A DNA stretch of 64,000 nucleotides from Rhizophlyctis rosea (Eukaryota; Chytridiomycota; Chytridiomycetes; Rhizophlyctidales; Rhizophlyctidaceae): assembly GCA_027596075.1 (NCBI GenBank), contig JADGJC010000215.1, forward strand, positions 1-64,000, in the 5' to 3' direction. Positions 25,305 through 38,100 of this stretch are shown here, piece after piece. Below the pieces are notes generated by a model. That model had not been told where the DNA came from, did not search any database, and saw nothing but the letters and a program-made list of their open reading frames with translations. Positions within the stretch are counted from its first letter, which is position 1, and every line of letters starts with the position of its first letter. Both the position numbers and the translations under genes were made by a program.

Positions 25305-26000
25305 ATAGTCGCCCGTTCGGTGTTTGACGGCGCCACATGAAGCGTCTAAGTCAATGCTGCGAGCAGCGGGTTGCTGATGCATTGCGAATCTGAGCAGTGG
25401 TTGAAGGAGTAGGACTGACCAACCGAACGGGCTGAAGATGGGGAGGACGGTCACCGCCGGTGCGGTATGAATACTAAATGCGCAGTGTTGCGAATCCTAG
25501 GAGTCGCATGAGTCTACATCCTTCAGACTTTTGGACGTTTTCATATTTTTGCTCGTTGGACAAGTGCTATGACTGAATTGTTTTTACATCGTTCAGTCAG
25601 CATTGAGACTGCTATCCTTGAACTGACAGTCTGCCCGATTCCAGTTCGTTAGCAGACAAAGCGCTGACGCTCGTTTTCTATGCGTGTGTTTCGCAATCCG
25701 CACTGCTGCAAGGTGCGTCATTATTGTCCTCGGTGTTTTTTTTTCCAGAACAGTTTGATCATTTTCAAGTTGCTGTGCAGGCCATTTTGCACGATTTCGG
25801 GCTGCAATCACCCACGCCAATGGCAAAGAAAGAGAGTCTTTGCTATCAAGATGTTTGGCGCGCTTCGAAGCTCACATCTAGGAACGCTGCTTGTGGCGAC
25901 CAATGCTGTCGCTTCATGAATGGAAGCGGATGGCAAAAATGAGTTCGATTTCATCTTGAAAGAGAATGCCGATTGTGCGGCTGCTTCGCTCTCAACCCAA
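25305..26000 (+). pseudogene. Relic of a duplicated gene, copy 1
   Basis: This block matches 37562-38100 in order and orientation: a patch at about 25405-25470 (CCAACCGAACGGG...GAAGATGGGGAGGA), another at 25795-25850 (CAATCACCCACGCCAATGGCA), and one at 25885-25920 (GCTTGTGGCGACCAATGCTGTC). In the partner the first patch encodes EDWPTEWDEDGEDGYH. Here the matching frame has two stops, including TGA in place of the Trp. The last patch reads LLVATNAV in the plus frame of both copies. Function is unknown. Confidence 0.5.
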
Positions 26001-27227
26001 CCGTCACCCCTGAAACCTTCACTCCCTTTCAAATGACGTCCCAGGAAAGTGTGCAATCATGGAGGAGCCTGCGGGCGTCATGGCGCCTGGCTCGGAAGGA
26101 TTATTCCCTCTTCCAGCTTCCCATACTCACAGCGATCTTGCACATCACAGCAAGTCCAGTGACGATCCTTGCACCGTATATATCGTACTTTCTCGTCACG
26201 TTTCTGTTTTTTTGTACGCTTGCGGGAGCGGCTGCCCATCGATTCCGCTTTATCAAATGGTTTCGTGACGATCTTATTATGATTAGGACCGTGGTATCAG
26301 CTCATGGATGTCAATGTCCACACAAGATGATTCTTGGTCTTGGTATCTTCGATGTCTTCGTTTCTGTCATGCTTAGGAAACGCAAAGTATATGAAGTCTC
26401 TTATCTACATCACTTGAACGTTAGGGATTTTTGGAATAGGCATTGTGGTCTGAAGATAGACAAGATTTTACAAACCCTTCGAGATGAAGCGGGCTGTCAA
26501 ACTCTGTGACGGCCATCTCCTTCTCCCTCTTCCTGCATTCACTTTTTCCGTTGTTGTATGGCGCTTTTAATGGCGCGACGCGCTTGACACTTTCGGTAAA
26601 TGGTTTCAGAAAGAGCAATCCGTAGCTACTGGTCAAGAAGGTGTTTCTGAACTTTTAGCAGTAAAGGAAAAAGGGAACGAGAGATTGCAACGAGGAAGCC
26701 ACGAAGTCTCATATCTCAGTGCTGCGAGGATCTCAAACAAGTCTGGAAGTATCGTGCCTGGCGCGGAGTGCCAGGACGGCGGCGTTAATGTGGGGGGATG
26801 ACGTTGCAGCATATGGTCACGCATAACTCATTTGGAGTCTCTGATGGACAAGGACCCCTCTATCTGCCACAAACGTACGTGCGCACTAGGGTGAAAGATC
26901 CCATTGATGCTGGTTCTAGGTGGTTCCAAATCATTCGACTTCTTATGTCGATGGTTGCTGCGATGGGTTCCCCTCGGGCCAAACAGTCTGCAAAGGGTTT
27001 CGACTCGTATGATGCCGCAGGTGCCCATTCGCTGCAAGTCCGATTTGCGGTGCCATCCTTTGACATGATGTGCAGGTATATTGCCTTGGCATGTGTCCGC
27101 AGGAACAGTATGAATGAATCTCAATCAAGAATTGACTGTAAATTGATGGATTCAAATATTTACAAGTATATTCGCTTCTTGTCACCGCAAATTGCTATGT
27201 GTTGTATTTACATGCTCTGATCAAAAT
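26001..27227. other. Mostly unassigned; one 159-codon frame
   Basis: A plus-strand frame from an ATG at 26033 to 26509 could encode MTSQESVQSW... with one or two hydrophobic segments (ILTAILHITASPVTILAPYI and a Phe/Leu-rich one after it). A frame of this length is expected about once by chance in a window of this size, and nothing else supports it. No other feature was seen. Confidence 0.35.
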
Positions 27228-27270
27228 AGTATGTTACACTCAGTATGTTACACTCAGTATGTTACACTCA
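27228..27270. repeat. Three tandem copies of a 14-bp unit
   Basis: AGTATGTTACACTC is repeated exactly three times. The array ends at the ancestral stop codon (27268-27270) of the adjacent coiled-coil relic, so it forms the start of that gene's 3' flank. Confidence 0.85.
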
Positions 27271-28125
27271 GAACGGACAGCCAGCCTCATAGGCGGCATC
27301 CTCGATCCATTCGTCCATGATCTCTCGCTTGATCTCCTCCTTCGTAGCCTCAAATTCCTCCTCACCCGGCCCCCCACGACTCAAGAACTCCTCAAAATCA
27401 TCGCGCGCTGTCTCTAAGTCGAAACGCTCCTCCAAGTAATCTTCAGCTCTGCATTGCGGTCTTGGAGCTCCATATCAATCAGTGTAGCTTGTTCTTCCAT
27501 CTGCTCTGCCCTGTCTTGCCAGTAGGATGCCTTGTCTTGTTCGGCAGCCAACTGCTCCTTGAGTTCCTTCTCAGATGCATGGGAAGTTTCGACTTCAACC
27601 TCGAGGTCACGCATTTGTTGCAGGAGGTTGTTGAAGTTTGTTTGTGTCTTGTGGAGCGTCTTTTCGGTCTTGTGGAGTGTCTTTTCGGTTTTGTCGAGTC
27701 TGGCTTGAAGGATTCCATTTTCCTGTTGTAGTTTGTCGACCTGATCTTGGAGCTCCCGTTCTTTTGGTGATGGCGGTGATGGAGTGGTGAACTTCTTTTT
27801 CGAGTTCTGAGGGTAGATGTGTCAGTCTTCGTTTGAACGGGCGTGGGATGGATCCGTGAGTCAATATACGTTATTTGATCTTGGCGGGTTTGTCGACGCT
27901 TTCGAACCGTTGCCGGATGATTGATTGTGGGGCAGTTCCTATCGTCAGACGCGTGTCAGTATGTTGATCTATGCAAAAAGTGACGCGTGAGAAAAGTGCC
28001 TGAAGGGCGTTTTGAGCGGGGACGCGTAGCGGCGAACTTGACGGGCTGATGGGTGTATTGATTGATGGATGTTCGGAGGGAGAGGATATTCCGGGTGGGC
28101 GGATCCATTGATCGGACTGGTACAT
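27268..28125 (-). pseudogene. Coiled-coil family copy A1, frameshifted
   Basis: The exons are 27985-28125 (MYQSDQWIRPPGISSPSEH...), 27870-27938 (ELPHNQSSGNGSKASTNPPR) and 27268-27806, all joined in phase 0 by introns of 46 and 63 bases. The third exon opens TTPSPPSPKERELQDQ and is a continuous coiled coil: two copies of DKTEKTLHKTEKTLHKT-type heptads, then QQMRDLEVEVE and WQDRAEQMEEQ. Between 27441 and 27440 one base is missing relative to the paralogue at 39.2 kb. As written, the frame ends at 27414 after ELKITWRSVST. In the next frame the family C-terminus continues (EDYLEERFDLETARDDF, then REIMDEWIEDAAYEAGCPF) to 27268. Exon 3 is 539 bases, one short of a multiple of three. It is either a recent pseudogene or a sequence error. 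The intact product would be about 250 residues. Confidence 0.75.
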
Positions 28126-28513
28126 AAGGAGACAGTATCATCATGGGCATATGCTTACAGGATAACAAGGGCGGCTCTCACTGCCGTTCGGAGTCCAGAA
28201 GCACTCACTTTTTCCTTCCTCAGCCTCCTTCGCTTTGTTTGCTCTGGGAACATGTGTGAGTATTCTAGGGGATGTATGGGATGTGAGGGTGTGTGTATGT
28301 GGATATGTGGATATGTATATATAATATGGCAACTGTTGCTGCGTTAGTATGTGAATGAATGATCTTGTAGTTGTTGCTGGATAAAGTTAGTAAACAAGTG
28401 AGGAGGGGAGTGGGAGTGTTTTGCAGCGGGAGGTGTCCTACCCAACAGAACCTGGCTGATTGAGCTGACATAATACGCTGACCTCACCACCAGGTTCATC
28501 ACTCTGACTCATT
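28126..28513. promoter_or_regulatory. Shared region between divergent genes
   Basis: This ~390-base gap separates the coiled-coil relic (minus) from the plus-strand paralogue starting near 28514. It contains a GTGTGTATGTGGATATGTGG-type simple tract ending TATATATA (about 28288-28323). Just before 28514, CATCACTCTGACT also occurs upstream of the second pair (near 53115), so part of the intergenic region was duplicated with the genes. No factor-binding site can be named. Confidence 0.4.
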
Positions 28514-29305
28514 ATGGCTTGGGTGGCGCAGTCAAGCGGGGCCGACATGAAGTTTTTTGGGAGCATCGGTCTTCCTCCTCACCATTTCTTTCCCTTCAGG
28601 GCCAATCACCCCATTTTCCCACACCATGGATTTCCATCTACATTTGCACACACAACAACTTCAGCATCACTGTCAACACTGGAATCCCAAGGCTTATTCA
28701 CAACAACAACGCCACCAACGTCTCCGGCTCTGGATCACAACAACCACCACCGATACGAGCACTTTCGGCACCAACAACTACTCGCACGGACATCGACACC
28801 AACGTCAGCTCCCCGCCATTTCATCCTCTTCCCCTTCGGATCAAGACCCAAGTAGGGATACTAGCTGGTTTCACCAGCAGATCCCGACATGTGAGCCTTT
28901 TTGGTCACCCTCGCTGAAGTTGAAGCATGAGCCGTCGACGCACCTTGGCCATTCTTCACTGAGCTGGTGTGATCAATAGATCGGTGTCGCCGAGGTGGTG
29001 GCATCCACTCTGACAAGATGCCCTGATAAGGCAGTCTTGTCGACCGGAGCATTAGTTTTTGTGCGAAGCTCCCATTCGGAACTCATACTTCCGAACTTAA
29101 CGCCGGGATATCCCTGTCGTAGTCAGACACCCCATGGTTTAGTTTACTAGACATGGCATACTCTTGTTTCTAATGCCGCTACGCCAGTCCAAAGCCTGGG
29201 GTCCACCTCAATCCGAGATGGATAGTGCAGATGGGAAATAGAGTCTTGATTGTCATCATCTACATTGTGACCATCGTTACTGCTCTGTCCATACCTGGTG
29301 GATAG
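28514..29305 (+). pseudogene. Plus-strand paralogue P1, probably frameshifted
   Basis: The 5' part (28514-28860) is rich in His, Asn, Thr and Ser codons in several overlapping frames and its exons are uncertain. The 3' part matches the gene at 53448-53916. An intron at 28891-28979 (GTGAGC...CAATAG) is followed by an exon reading VLSTGALVFVRSSHSELILP. A second intron (about 29119-29187, with a CTAAT branch site and GCCAG acceptor) precedes PKPGVHLNPRWIVQMGNRV and a hydrophobic tail (LIVIIYIVTIVTAL) with TAG at 29303-29305. The middle exon is 139 bases against 140 in the paralogue, so with these splice sites the tail is out of frame. The motif and hydrophobic end are conserved, but the function is unknown. 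Confidence 0.55.
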
Positions 29306-29395
29306 ACATAAAATTGGTATTCAACCTCATCCATTCTTCTTTTCGTCTCCTGTCAAAACCTGCCCTTCCGAGACAACTTCGTTCACTGCTCTGTT
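29265..29395. repeat. Local duplication, unit 1
   Basis: It resembles 29555-29685: TTGTGACC, CACTGCTCTGT/TACTGCTCTGT, GATAGACATAAAA, and CTCCTGTCAAAA followed by TGCCCTTCCGA occur in the same order and spacing, 290 bases apart. Unit 1 covers the predicted 3' end of P1, so the duplication copied the gene's tail. Confidence 0.7.
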
Positions 29396-29554
29396 TTCTT
29401 TCATGGATGTCTTCACAACACCAAGTAAATCATCAGGGTTAGGCACCGGTCGGCATCCGTGCCAATATCTGTGCTATTTTTTTTTTTTTTCCAATTCTTC
29501 CCTTATTGAATCCTTTTTTCTATTTTTACATACCGCCATTCCATTGAAGACAGA

Positions 29555-29685
29555 TTGTGACCGTCTTCACTGCTCTGTTAATATGAAAGATAGACATAAA
29601 AATCGTCATCAACCTTACCCATCCTTTTCCTCATTTCTCCTGTCAAAATCTGCCCTTCCGATTGTTTCGCTACGAACTCTGTGGT
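29555..29685. repeat. Local duplication, unit 2
   Basis: Second unit of the pair starting at 29265. About 160 bases of T-rich sequence lie between the units, including a run of 13 T near 29478-29490. Confidence 0.7.
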
Positions 29686-32600
29686 CATCACTTGATATTA
29701 TTGCAACACTACCACAATGGAAAGTGCCAATGTCGATCCAACCTATCCGTCCGAGACCCTCGTTTCGAGCCCTTTCTATCCCATATGGCTTGAACCAAAC
29801 CACATTCTTTCTAAAACCACTGACGACCATTTTATAGGAGGCAAAAAACGCATACGACGCAGACAAGCTTACACGTTTGACAAAGGTGGCGGGCCCAACT
29901 TATCAAAGCCGTCCAATATGTATGCTTAAATCAGGTGAATGCCTATTGCTCCAGATGCCTCACCCGCCAGAAAGAGGTCCGCAGCTCTCACTGTTTTTGA
30001 AATCCTTTTCCAACCATCCTTGGCTGGAGTTTGCAGGTGTGCAAGCCACTTCCTCTGTCCGCGCGCGATGTTTCTTTTCCCTCAGTTTGGCATCCGAATT
30101 ATTCAACACGTAACATGATGAGGGGATGAACTCTCTTTTGCGCAGGACCTAGCGGATCGCCCTAATTGGGGTCAGGTCTGAAGAGCGTGGTTTGAGTTTG
30201 TCAATCAATACTGAATCGCCCTTTGGCGTGTGCACGACGCGTGAGGTGGAGCTGGTGAGGATATGGGCGTCATTGTCCAAAAACATTTCTCGCGCGCTAT
30301 GGAAACCGCAGTGCGTTCCGAGCGTTGTGCACAACAGATTGACAACAAAGCTGCTAGGTGATGGCAACATTGTTACATTTCCTGATCTATGTCCCTCTCA
30401 CTTGAAGCCCTGAGTCTCAGGCAGTGTTTGCAACATGCCCCATGACCATCTGGACGAGAATGATGTACATGCGCATGGTTGATGCTGCAGAGCACCACCG
30501 GAAATAATAGGACCTCAGCGTCTCCCTACTTTTCCAACTGCCATTCCTTACTTACAACAACGTACCACCGCAAGTTCCTCTTTCAGCTTACCAAACGAGT
30601 TCGGCCGATTGTCCCGTAACCGTTGGTAATGGAGTTGATGACAGCCGGTCAGTGTTCGCCATTCAAAGGAAGCAGATGTTCTTCTACCGATTGACATGCG
30701 GTATCGTCTGCCAACCTGCTTTTTAGTATTGACGATTGAGGTGAATTTGGTTCGTCATCGGCACAACTTCTAGCGAGGACCAGCGTAAGCAAGAGTGATC
30801 TCAATATTCATTTCCATACTTTGCAACCCCCGGAAATTGGGAAGATCCTGCTGCCTTTTTTCGTTTGCATCTCAAGATTATATCACCTTGTCACTGCGTT
30901 GAGGGACTCAAGGTAAAAGGGGTTATCCCAGCCATCAACATACAGAATACGAATGTCTTGGAGTTTTGTAAAGGCCGCGTACATTTCTTCGGACGCATCA
31001 AGCGTGCACGACTTGAAGGGATGTGTAAGATTGTGGGCGTCGTTTGCGTCACCTAGAAGAGGTATCAAGCATTGGGGCAATCCGACCTGGCCAATATTGA
31101 TTGAGTTAAAGTCTGCTCACTTTTTGTGATGAAAAAAAGTGCATACAAGGCATAAGACTCTGATGCTTGATGTGTGTGACAACATTGGAAGATCAAGGCT
31201 CAAGTGGTAAGTTATTGTTTCAGTGTTTGGGGGGAAACGTTCTACGACACCTTATCGCCCACTAGTTGTCGCATTAGGCATCCACCGAATGTCGTATGTG
31301 TTCGGACTCATTGAACAGCCACATGGATCGTCACCAAATGCTTTTGATCATGAGATAAACGTCGTCGTCTTCTGACATACTCACAATGCTGCAGTAGTTT
31401 ACAAGCATATACAAACCGTAATGGCCGATTCGATGACGGTGTTGTTACTATACAACTATCTGATGACCATTATGCACCAATGCACCGTGGCATCAGCATT
31501 GCCCTAGTGAGCAGATGGATGTCGCGCTCCTATGTATCTTGCATCGATCGTGGATTGTAGCACTAACGCTTCATTATATCAGCGAGCCCCTGCGTGTGGA
31601 TACAGTGTTCAGTGATCTCAATTAGGTGTACTTCTGATTCAATCCAGACTGGTACAAAAAAGGCTCCTGCTCTTCGTGCGTGTCGTGTTAGAAAATGGGC
31701 ATATACTCATGCTTTTCCTCTGTAACTTTTTGTGGTAGGCTCTCTGCAGAAGTGAGTATCATCGAGGGAGTATCCCGAAGGACGCAGTGCCCAGTGTTTC
31801 CAATGGTTCATATTGGTAATTTACCCCTTCTTTCGAAGCCTACCTACAATTGTCTTGCTGGAATCACACCAAAGGTTGTGTACTTGAACACGGAATACGA
31901 ATATGAGGCAACGGAAGTTATGAAAAGTTTGCATCTGAGTTCCTTCCGGAAGGATCTTCACCTAACTTTCTCCGGTGAGCCCAAACAGTGCAAGGATATT
32001 GACCTAGTAACGCTGGTCCTAGCTGGTCCTGTAAAGCAGGGTGATTGCTTATTCAGACCCACATCATGGTGTTCACAAACGTCGAAACTGATGGATAGGC
32101 TTTTGCACCGGTGGTTATGCAACTTTTTGCGCGCGGAACAGTCAGCTTGGCAGTATGCCTGGATCTGCGCGGCAGCACCTGTGGTCAAAGTGTCCGCACG
32201 TTTCGACTCGAGAGAGGAAGTTTGGTTTGAAGGCTAGAGGCACTTTCTTGAAGGGCTTGAAGGTAGTGGCGGAGGTGAAGGGGGCGTGCTTCATGTCCAC
32301 ATCCTCAATTGTGGATGTTCCGCGCAATGCATGGTCCCATGCAATCCTGCACGCTGGGCCAAGATCTGATGGGCTTCTTTGTGGGTTAATTTTTTGCTCA
32401 CCGATTAAAGTATCAAGCTGTCAAATTCCAGGGACGAATGACGCGTATCGGAGCTGTTGCATGGCTGACATCAAGGATAACGCTTCTGTACCCCGCACGT
32501 GCGGATGCCACCTGCTGGTCTTCGAGCGCATGTCATTCTCTCCCATTCTCGAATTACTCTTTTTCGCCTTTTTTTGGAGTGGGTTGAGAATGCAGCAGAT

Positions 32601-35600
32601 ATCCATGCGTTGGAGCCGTGAACCTCACAATAGTAAGCGGCGCAGTGGTGACGGCACAGATATATTTTGTCAAGCCACTTGGCCCGGGCTTGTCAACCCC
32701 AGGAACCTGCCTGCTTTGAAATGGCAGATGGAGAGAGCCAAGTGCTCATGGTGGGCTTTGCCGTCTCAAAAGATGTCAAAGAGTGGACCCCTTGATGGAC
32801 ATTAACACTATGGTATTCAACTTCCGAAGTTTGTTTTTGTGTTCCATACGACTTACGGCTGACCCATGACGGCTAATCAATCAACAACTGGTTTGAAACA
32901 AGTTTCCAACAACAACCTGCCTGTTTGATTGCCGGTGCTTCCGGTCCGTGAAAACCTCATGCAGAGGACAAAAAAGAAATTCAAATTCAAGATGGGGAGT
33001 ACTTCCAGATGCCATGGACATCCAATTAGTGCCTGGAGAATCAAAGCCGATACTCAAGCATCTTGCGACTTCCAAATATGACCGGGATGGCTAGATCACC
33101 GCCATTATTATTGTTGTGTGCAACGTTTCATCAATCCTGGGACCTCCTGGTTACTCACGACTACTCACGCTGCTCAAAGCAAAACAAGTCGGTTGACATG
33201 GATCAAACCTGGACCTCCGATCCTTACGCTGAGAGTTTCTTCATTAATGCGTAAGACATACATGTAGAAGCTCCTGACTACGACTATTCAAGACGAACCT
33301 TTCGTGCATGACAATCAGCAAGCATTCAATCGGCCCTGGAAAGTGCACACATGACAATACTATCCACCAATGAGAAGTTCAAAACAGGAGGGTTCCTTTC
33401 GAATCGGAAACTCTGCAAGTACAATGCGCCCCCGATTGAGTGCAACGATACTTTTTTCCTCCAATATGTGAACGCCTTCTGCGGGATTTGATGCATCCGC
33501 ATGTCATTGCGTCTCGTGACCAAACTGTGAGTTCTGTTTACTGTTCATTTCGTCCCGCGACGAACTTGTCGCATCCGTGTGCAATCTCCTTCGCAATTTC
33601 ACAATGAAGAGTTTCCCCAGACAGATTCCTTTTTGACATCGCGTCTGCACCAAGTGGACAAATCGCCTTCAATTCTTCGCGGGAGGTGCCAGCCGCAAGA
33701 GATTCAACAGCCGGGACTAAATAAACAACCCCGAAAACGGTACTTGCGATGGAGTTGAAACATAGACCACAGGGGAACCCACTCTGAACTCACGAAGTAT
33801 AGTGTTTATTGATAGTGTTCATTATTCCGTCAGAGTGGTCTTGTTTTGAATCAACGACCCTCGAAGTACGTATTCCGTTGATGGTACTTGCGGAATGGTA
33901 AGGTAATCTGGGTGAAGAAGCGTTTCAAGTGTAGAAAAATAATAGCTATCGGAGGGACAGCACATTCGCGAAGACCAGCAGAGGCGGTGCTCAAGCGATG
34001 CCACACATGGTAGTTCAATCCCAACTCAGAAAGGACATACCTGACATACCAATTGTGAGGACTTCGGTGATGAACCAAGGCAATAACTTCATCGAGTGGC
34101 GAAGGCTATTGACGGCCCCATCAATATTGGAACAACACAGTGAAAAATGGAGGGCGAGGAAAGATTGTAGATCCTTGCGCCTGGCTCATTCAGGTAAGCG
34201 GCGCAAGGAGACCGCCGCCGCAGAGCAATCGCCAAAGTATCGTGTTCGACTTGCCACATATTGCGTCGTGGGATATCTTTTCTTCACTGCAAATGTGTAC
34301 ATTGATGGTGACGATCTCGTCTTCCCCAACATGCTCATTCTCGATGCCGCCAATCGCTTTGATTATAGGATGCTTGTAGACATTGATTCTTTGTTCGTTC
34401 CTTACCACTTTTCACTGAAAATGGGTTGCCAGTTGCCATCTGGTCCGTTCCATCGAATTTGCAGCGCGCTCCTACCCTTTTTATCCTTTGACGTCCCATT
34501 TTACATGCTTTAGGGGTACGGTCTGCTACATCTTGCGTATCTACTTCCACTTTCAGACTCCAAACTGCACATCATGTATTTCAACTTAGTGGAATAGCAA
34601 CAAGGAAGTGTCTCGAGTGGTGGTGAGATAGTAGCTTTATGGCATGCCATCAAAGCACTCATCTCACTTTCAAGTAACTCGTCCTCTTGAACAAAGCTTG
34701 TCGCGGCATCGAGCGCCCACTGGCAGATGCTGCACTGAGTTCACCACTCCACTTGTGCGCACTTCACCAAATCTACTCCTCTCCAGAACGTAGATGCCCC
34801 CATGCCATTTAGAAACGAACGGATTCTTCGTGCAGTGAACGATGAGTGTGGTTTGGGGCTGATTGGTAGCTCATCGACCTCGCATTGTGGTTCACCCTTC
34901 AGAAGCTGGCCCACTGGATGCTTTAAGACCTCTTTTTCGTTCGATCAGGGAAATTCACGAGAGGGACCAGTAGATGTAATTGAGACCCAGCCGCTTGAGC
35001 CTGTGGGTGGAACGAGTATCCAGAAGATCAAGTCGAATCTTTGTGAAACAGCTACCGACATCGGATGGAAATGCAGCGGTCTTTCGCAGTCAATACCTCT
35101 CACCCGTGGACCTGTATTTTTTTGTGGGCAGTGCAAATGTCGAAAAAGAGTCGAACCGTGATTAAGTCGGTCATGTCATCGATTGTTTGGAAGTTACTCC
35201 GTAGGTCAACCGTATGCCTGAAATCATAATATAAATGGATATGGAGCAAACTGAGCAATAGATCTCACACAATTGACCAAACTCGGTCTCCATACGGTCA
35301 AAAAAGCTAATGTCTTTCATGAACGACATATGAAAGTGCGAGAGCTGGCCCTTGCATTCTTACTGCGGCGAAGGCGCGCTGTCTTTTTCTTCACTCAAAT
35401 TGCGAGAACTGGACCGTCGCCTGTATTATAACAACGCAATAGTAAAGTATAAGTTCACCTAGGTTTCCACTAATGAAGACAAGGAAGGCGCTGCCAAAAG
35501 GTGGTGGTGTTCCTTCATTACCAACAATCGGTCCCGGTCATAGCGAAAGAACATTCACCTGCTTGGTGCTGTCACGTAGCCGAAAAGAAGCACTTGCGCC

Positions 35601-37561
35601 GCTTATGAAACACCGATCGGCCTACTTGAATGCCTAATGGAAGATAGCTACTTAGTCCTTCGTCGTCGCAATCTTGTTCGTTGGATGTATGGTCAACGGT
35701 GCAAGGAGGGGAGGAGCGGGGTCGGAAACGTGGTGTGCGCCGAACGAAGCTTGAAAGCAGCTGTATGGCGAATGATGAAACTCTGCAATCAAACTTAGGT
35801 GATATCTTTTCACAGGTCTCGCGGAGCGCCTTGTATGCAATTGCTTGACGTCAGGATCAGAGCGTCCATATTCGCGGCCAGCTGTTCTCTTCCACGGAAT
35901 ACAATCTTCTTCATTCATTGATTTCATACTCATGGCGATAAAAGTTGACGGATGGGAGCACTCGGTGCTAAAAAATCTCTACGAAAATCAGAGCGATCAA
36001 CCTATCACAAATGGTGCAGCAGGTGCGTATAAGATGATACCTCCCGCGGATGCTTCTTTTGCGCTCTCGCATTTAAAGCATGATTCTTGAGGTCTGCATC
36101 CGACAGCAAATAAGGCCACATTTCCGCGTCAGAGACAAAAAAAGCTCATTCATTGAGTTTGAAGACTCAAGGCAAGGGATTCTTGGAGGTTCCTCTCCTC
36201 GGACCAGAAGGAGGAAATGCCCTATGCTTGAATGTGGAGTCCTTAAAACCGCGTCGCCGTGCTCCACTCCTTCGCAGCAGGAAGTCAAAAAGGACGAATG
36301 CGGGCAACACATAACCTCTCTCCTTCCCTTCAACCGGATGGAGTTGACGATGACAAAGGTATTGTTAGTATATGTAACCCATAATGCTCTCAGGGTTGCG
36401 GACTGAAAACGTTTACTTCGACAATCCCTTGACCAAGCTCTGTCATCACATTTCAGATACGGACAAACACCTGACAGTCGCTGTCAATGGTTTTGAGATG
36501 CGTGTTTACTTGTCAGATCGTCATACTTACACGCTATAACCCCTTATGATGTCCGACGATCGGGAAGTTGATTGGGCTGGCGACCAATCGCTTTGCGTCT
36601 TCTGTTTCTTCGCAACCAGCAGTCTCATTGTGCATTGAGCTTATGCTGGAAAGACTGGGTCTGAAAAGTAGGAATATGTTTGTTGAGGACAAATGGGTGT
36701 GCTTCAAAAAAAAATGATATCCCTCGAACCATACAGTCATGATATTGTTTACCACATGAATCACAGGATGAACGCGGATGGAGGTAACCAAATGATTGAA
36801 ATAGATTTACAATGTTATGCCATGCCGTTTGTACAACGCCGCTCGATACAAAAAAAAAGTGGCATTGTGTTTAGGCATTGAATGGTGGTGCGGATAGTAA
36901 AACAAGGCCGTGAGTTTGGTTGCAATCGCTCAGACTCAGATCCGCGAAACCAGATTTATGACCGAGCACCTCAATGCCAGGACTCCTACAGGGGCTCATT
37001 CACCATTAACACTTTGAGTCTGATCAATGAGGCCAGCTCACGCAATACGTGACGCACAGGCAGCTGAGTTCTCGCAGTTGTAGATCCCCAGCAAGCAATT
37101 AAATACTATACCAGGAGTCAGTGATGCGGCAAAGGGGATGTGCGTTCAGGGAAATGCGAGAACTTTTTTTCCCCTTCAAGTTTTGATCATCCGGACTCTT
37201 TCGTGCTGACCGATGTTAAGAGTGTTGACGCAGAGATGATGGTGACTAAGGTTATGATCTCATCAAGTCGCCATGCCATATTTGCGTTGTTTCGACCGAT
37301 ACGACTGACCGTTAGTGGGAACGTCGGCATGCTTGGAAATCTCCTTTGTTCATTTTTTGGTATACATACATAATCCATGACTTGCCGACTAGGATCTTCA
37401 GATCCTGCACCGCATGTCCGATGCATTGCCGACGTATTGCCACTTGCTGTCATAGATCGCTTTTACTTACCTCCCCTTCTTCTGATACCCGCGCATCAGT
37501 ACAAAAATTTGGCAAAGCACCCAATGTGCACATAAAGGATGTGACCCCAATTTAGTATGCG
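29686..37561. other. Long stretch without a supportable gene
   Basis: Nearly 8 kb in which I see only short frames, the longest about 216 codons on the plus strand at 32155-32805 with no recognisable domain and no support on either side. No long inverted repeats or tandem arrays were noticed. Strongly decayed duplicates of other parts of the window could be present below what the eye can detect. Confidence 0.4.
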
Positions 37562-38100
37562 CACGTCGCCCATACAGCGCTCCATCCATGGGCGAGTGGT
37601 CTATGCCTTGATAGATTATTGGATATCGCGCATTGTTTGAGCAGGAGGACTGGCCAACCGAATGGGATGAAGATGGAGAGGATGGCTATCACCCGCAGAC
37701 AATTTGTGGTCTACTGAAGACCGGCGTTATTGGCCTGGAAGCTGTATAGACCCTACATTCTTCGCACTTCCAGATGCTTTTGCACTTCTTGCTCACCAGG
37801 CTTGACCTGGGCTCAAAACGTCCGGAGATTGGCCACGTCAAGTTTTTGTGTAAAGCCCTCATCGACACTTAGTGAGGCGCAATCACCCGCGCCAGCGGAA
37901 TAAAACAAACGAGAGTTTTGCAACTTTAGTAAATGGGATCTGCAATACTCTCTTGACAAATCAAAGTCTGACCGCATCCTCCTGATGTCAATTTCAATAT
38001 GGCTGCTCGTGGCAACCAATGCTGTCTGCTGTCGCCTATGGATGGGGAGGATGTGTTCAAATCACAAAGAATGGCGATTGCGCGCCCTACTACTGTCATC
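37562..38100 (+). pseudogene. Relic of a duplicated gene, copy 2
   Basis: Partner of 25305-26000. After a possible acceptor (GAGCAG) the plus strand reads EDWPTEWDEDGEDGYHPQ, then TICGLLKTGVIGL, and meets TAG a few codons later, where a GTATAG might be a donor. Downstream, WLLVATNAV is shared with the first copy. This copy keeps the acidic Trp-rich segment intact, while the copy at 25.4 kb has stops in it. No family is recognised, and exon borders beyond this segment could not be fixed. Confidence 0.5.

Noticed and set aside
30149..30370. Retroelement integrase-like C-terminus (PKGDSVLIDKL)
   Set aside because: One short phrase with no zinc finger, catalytic acidic residues or polymerase nearby.
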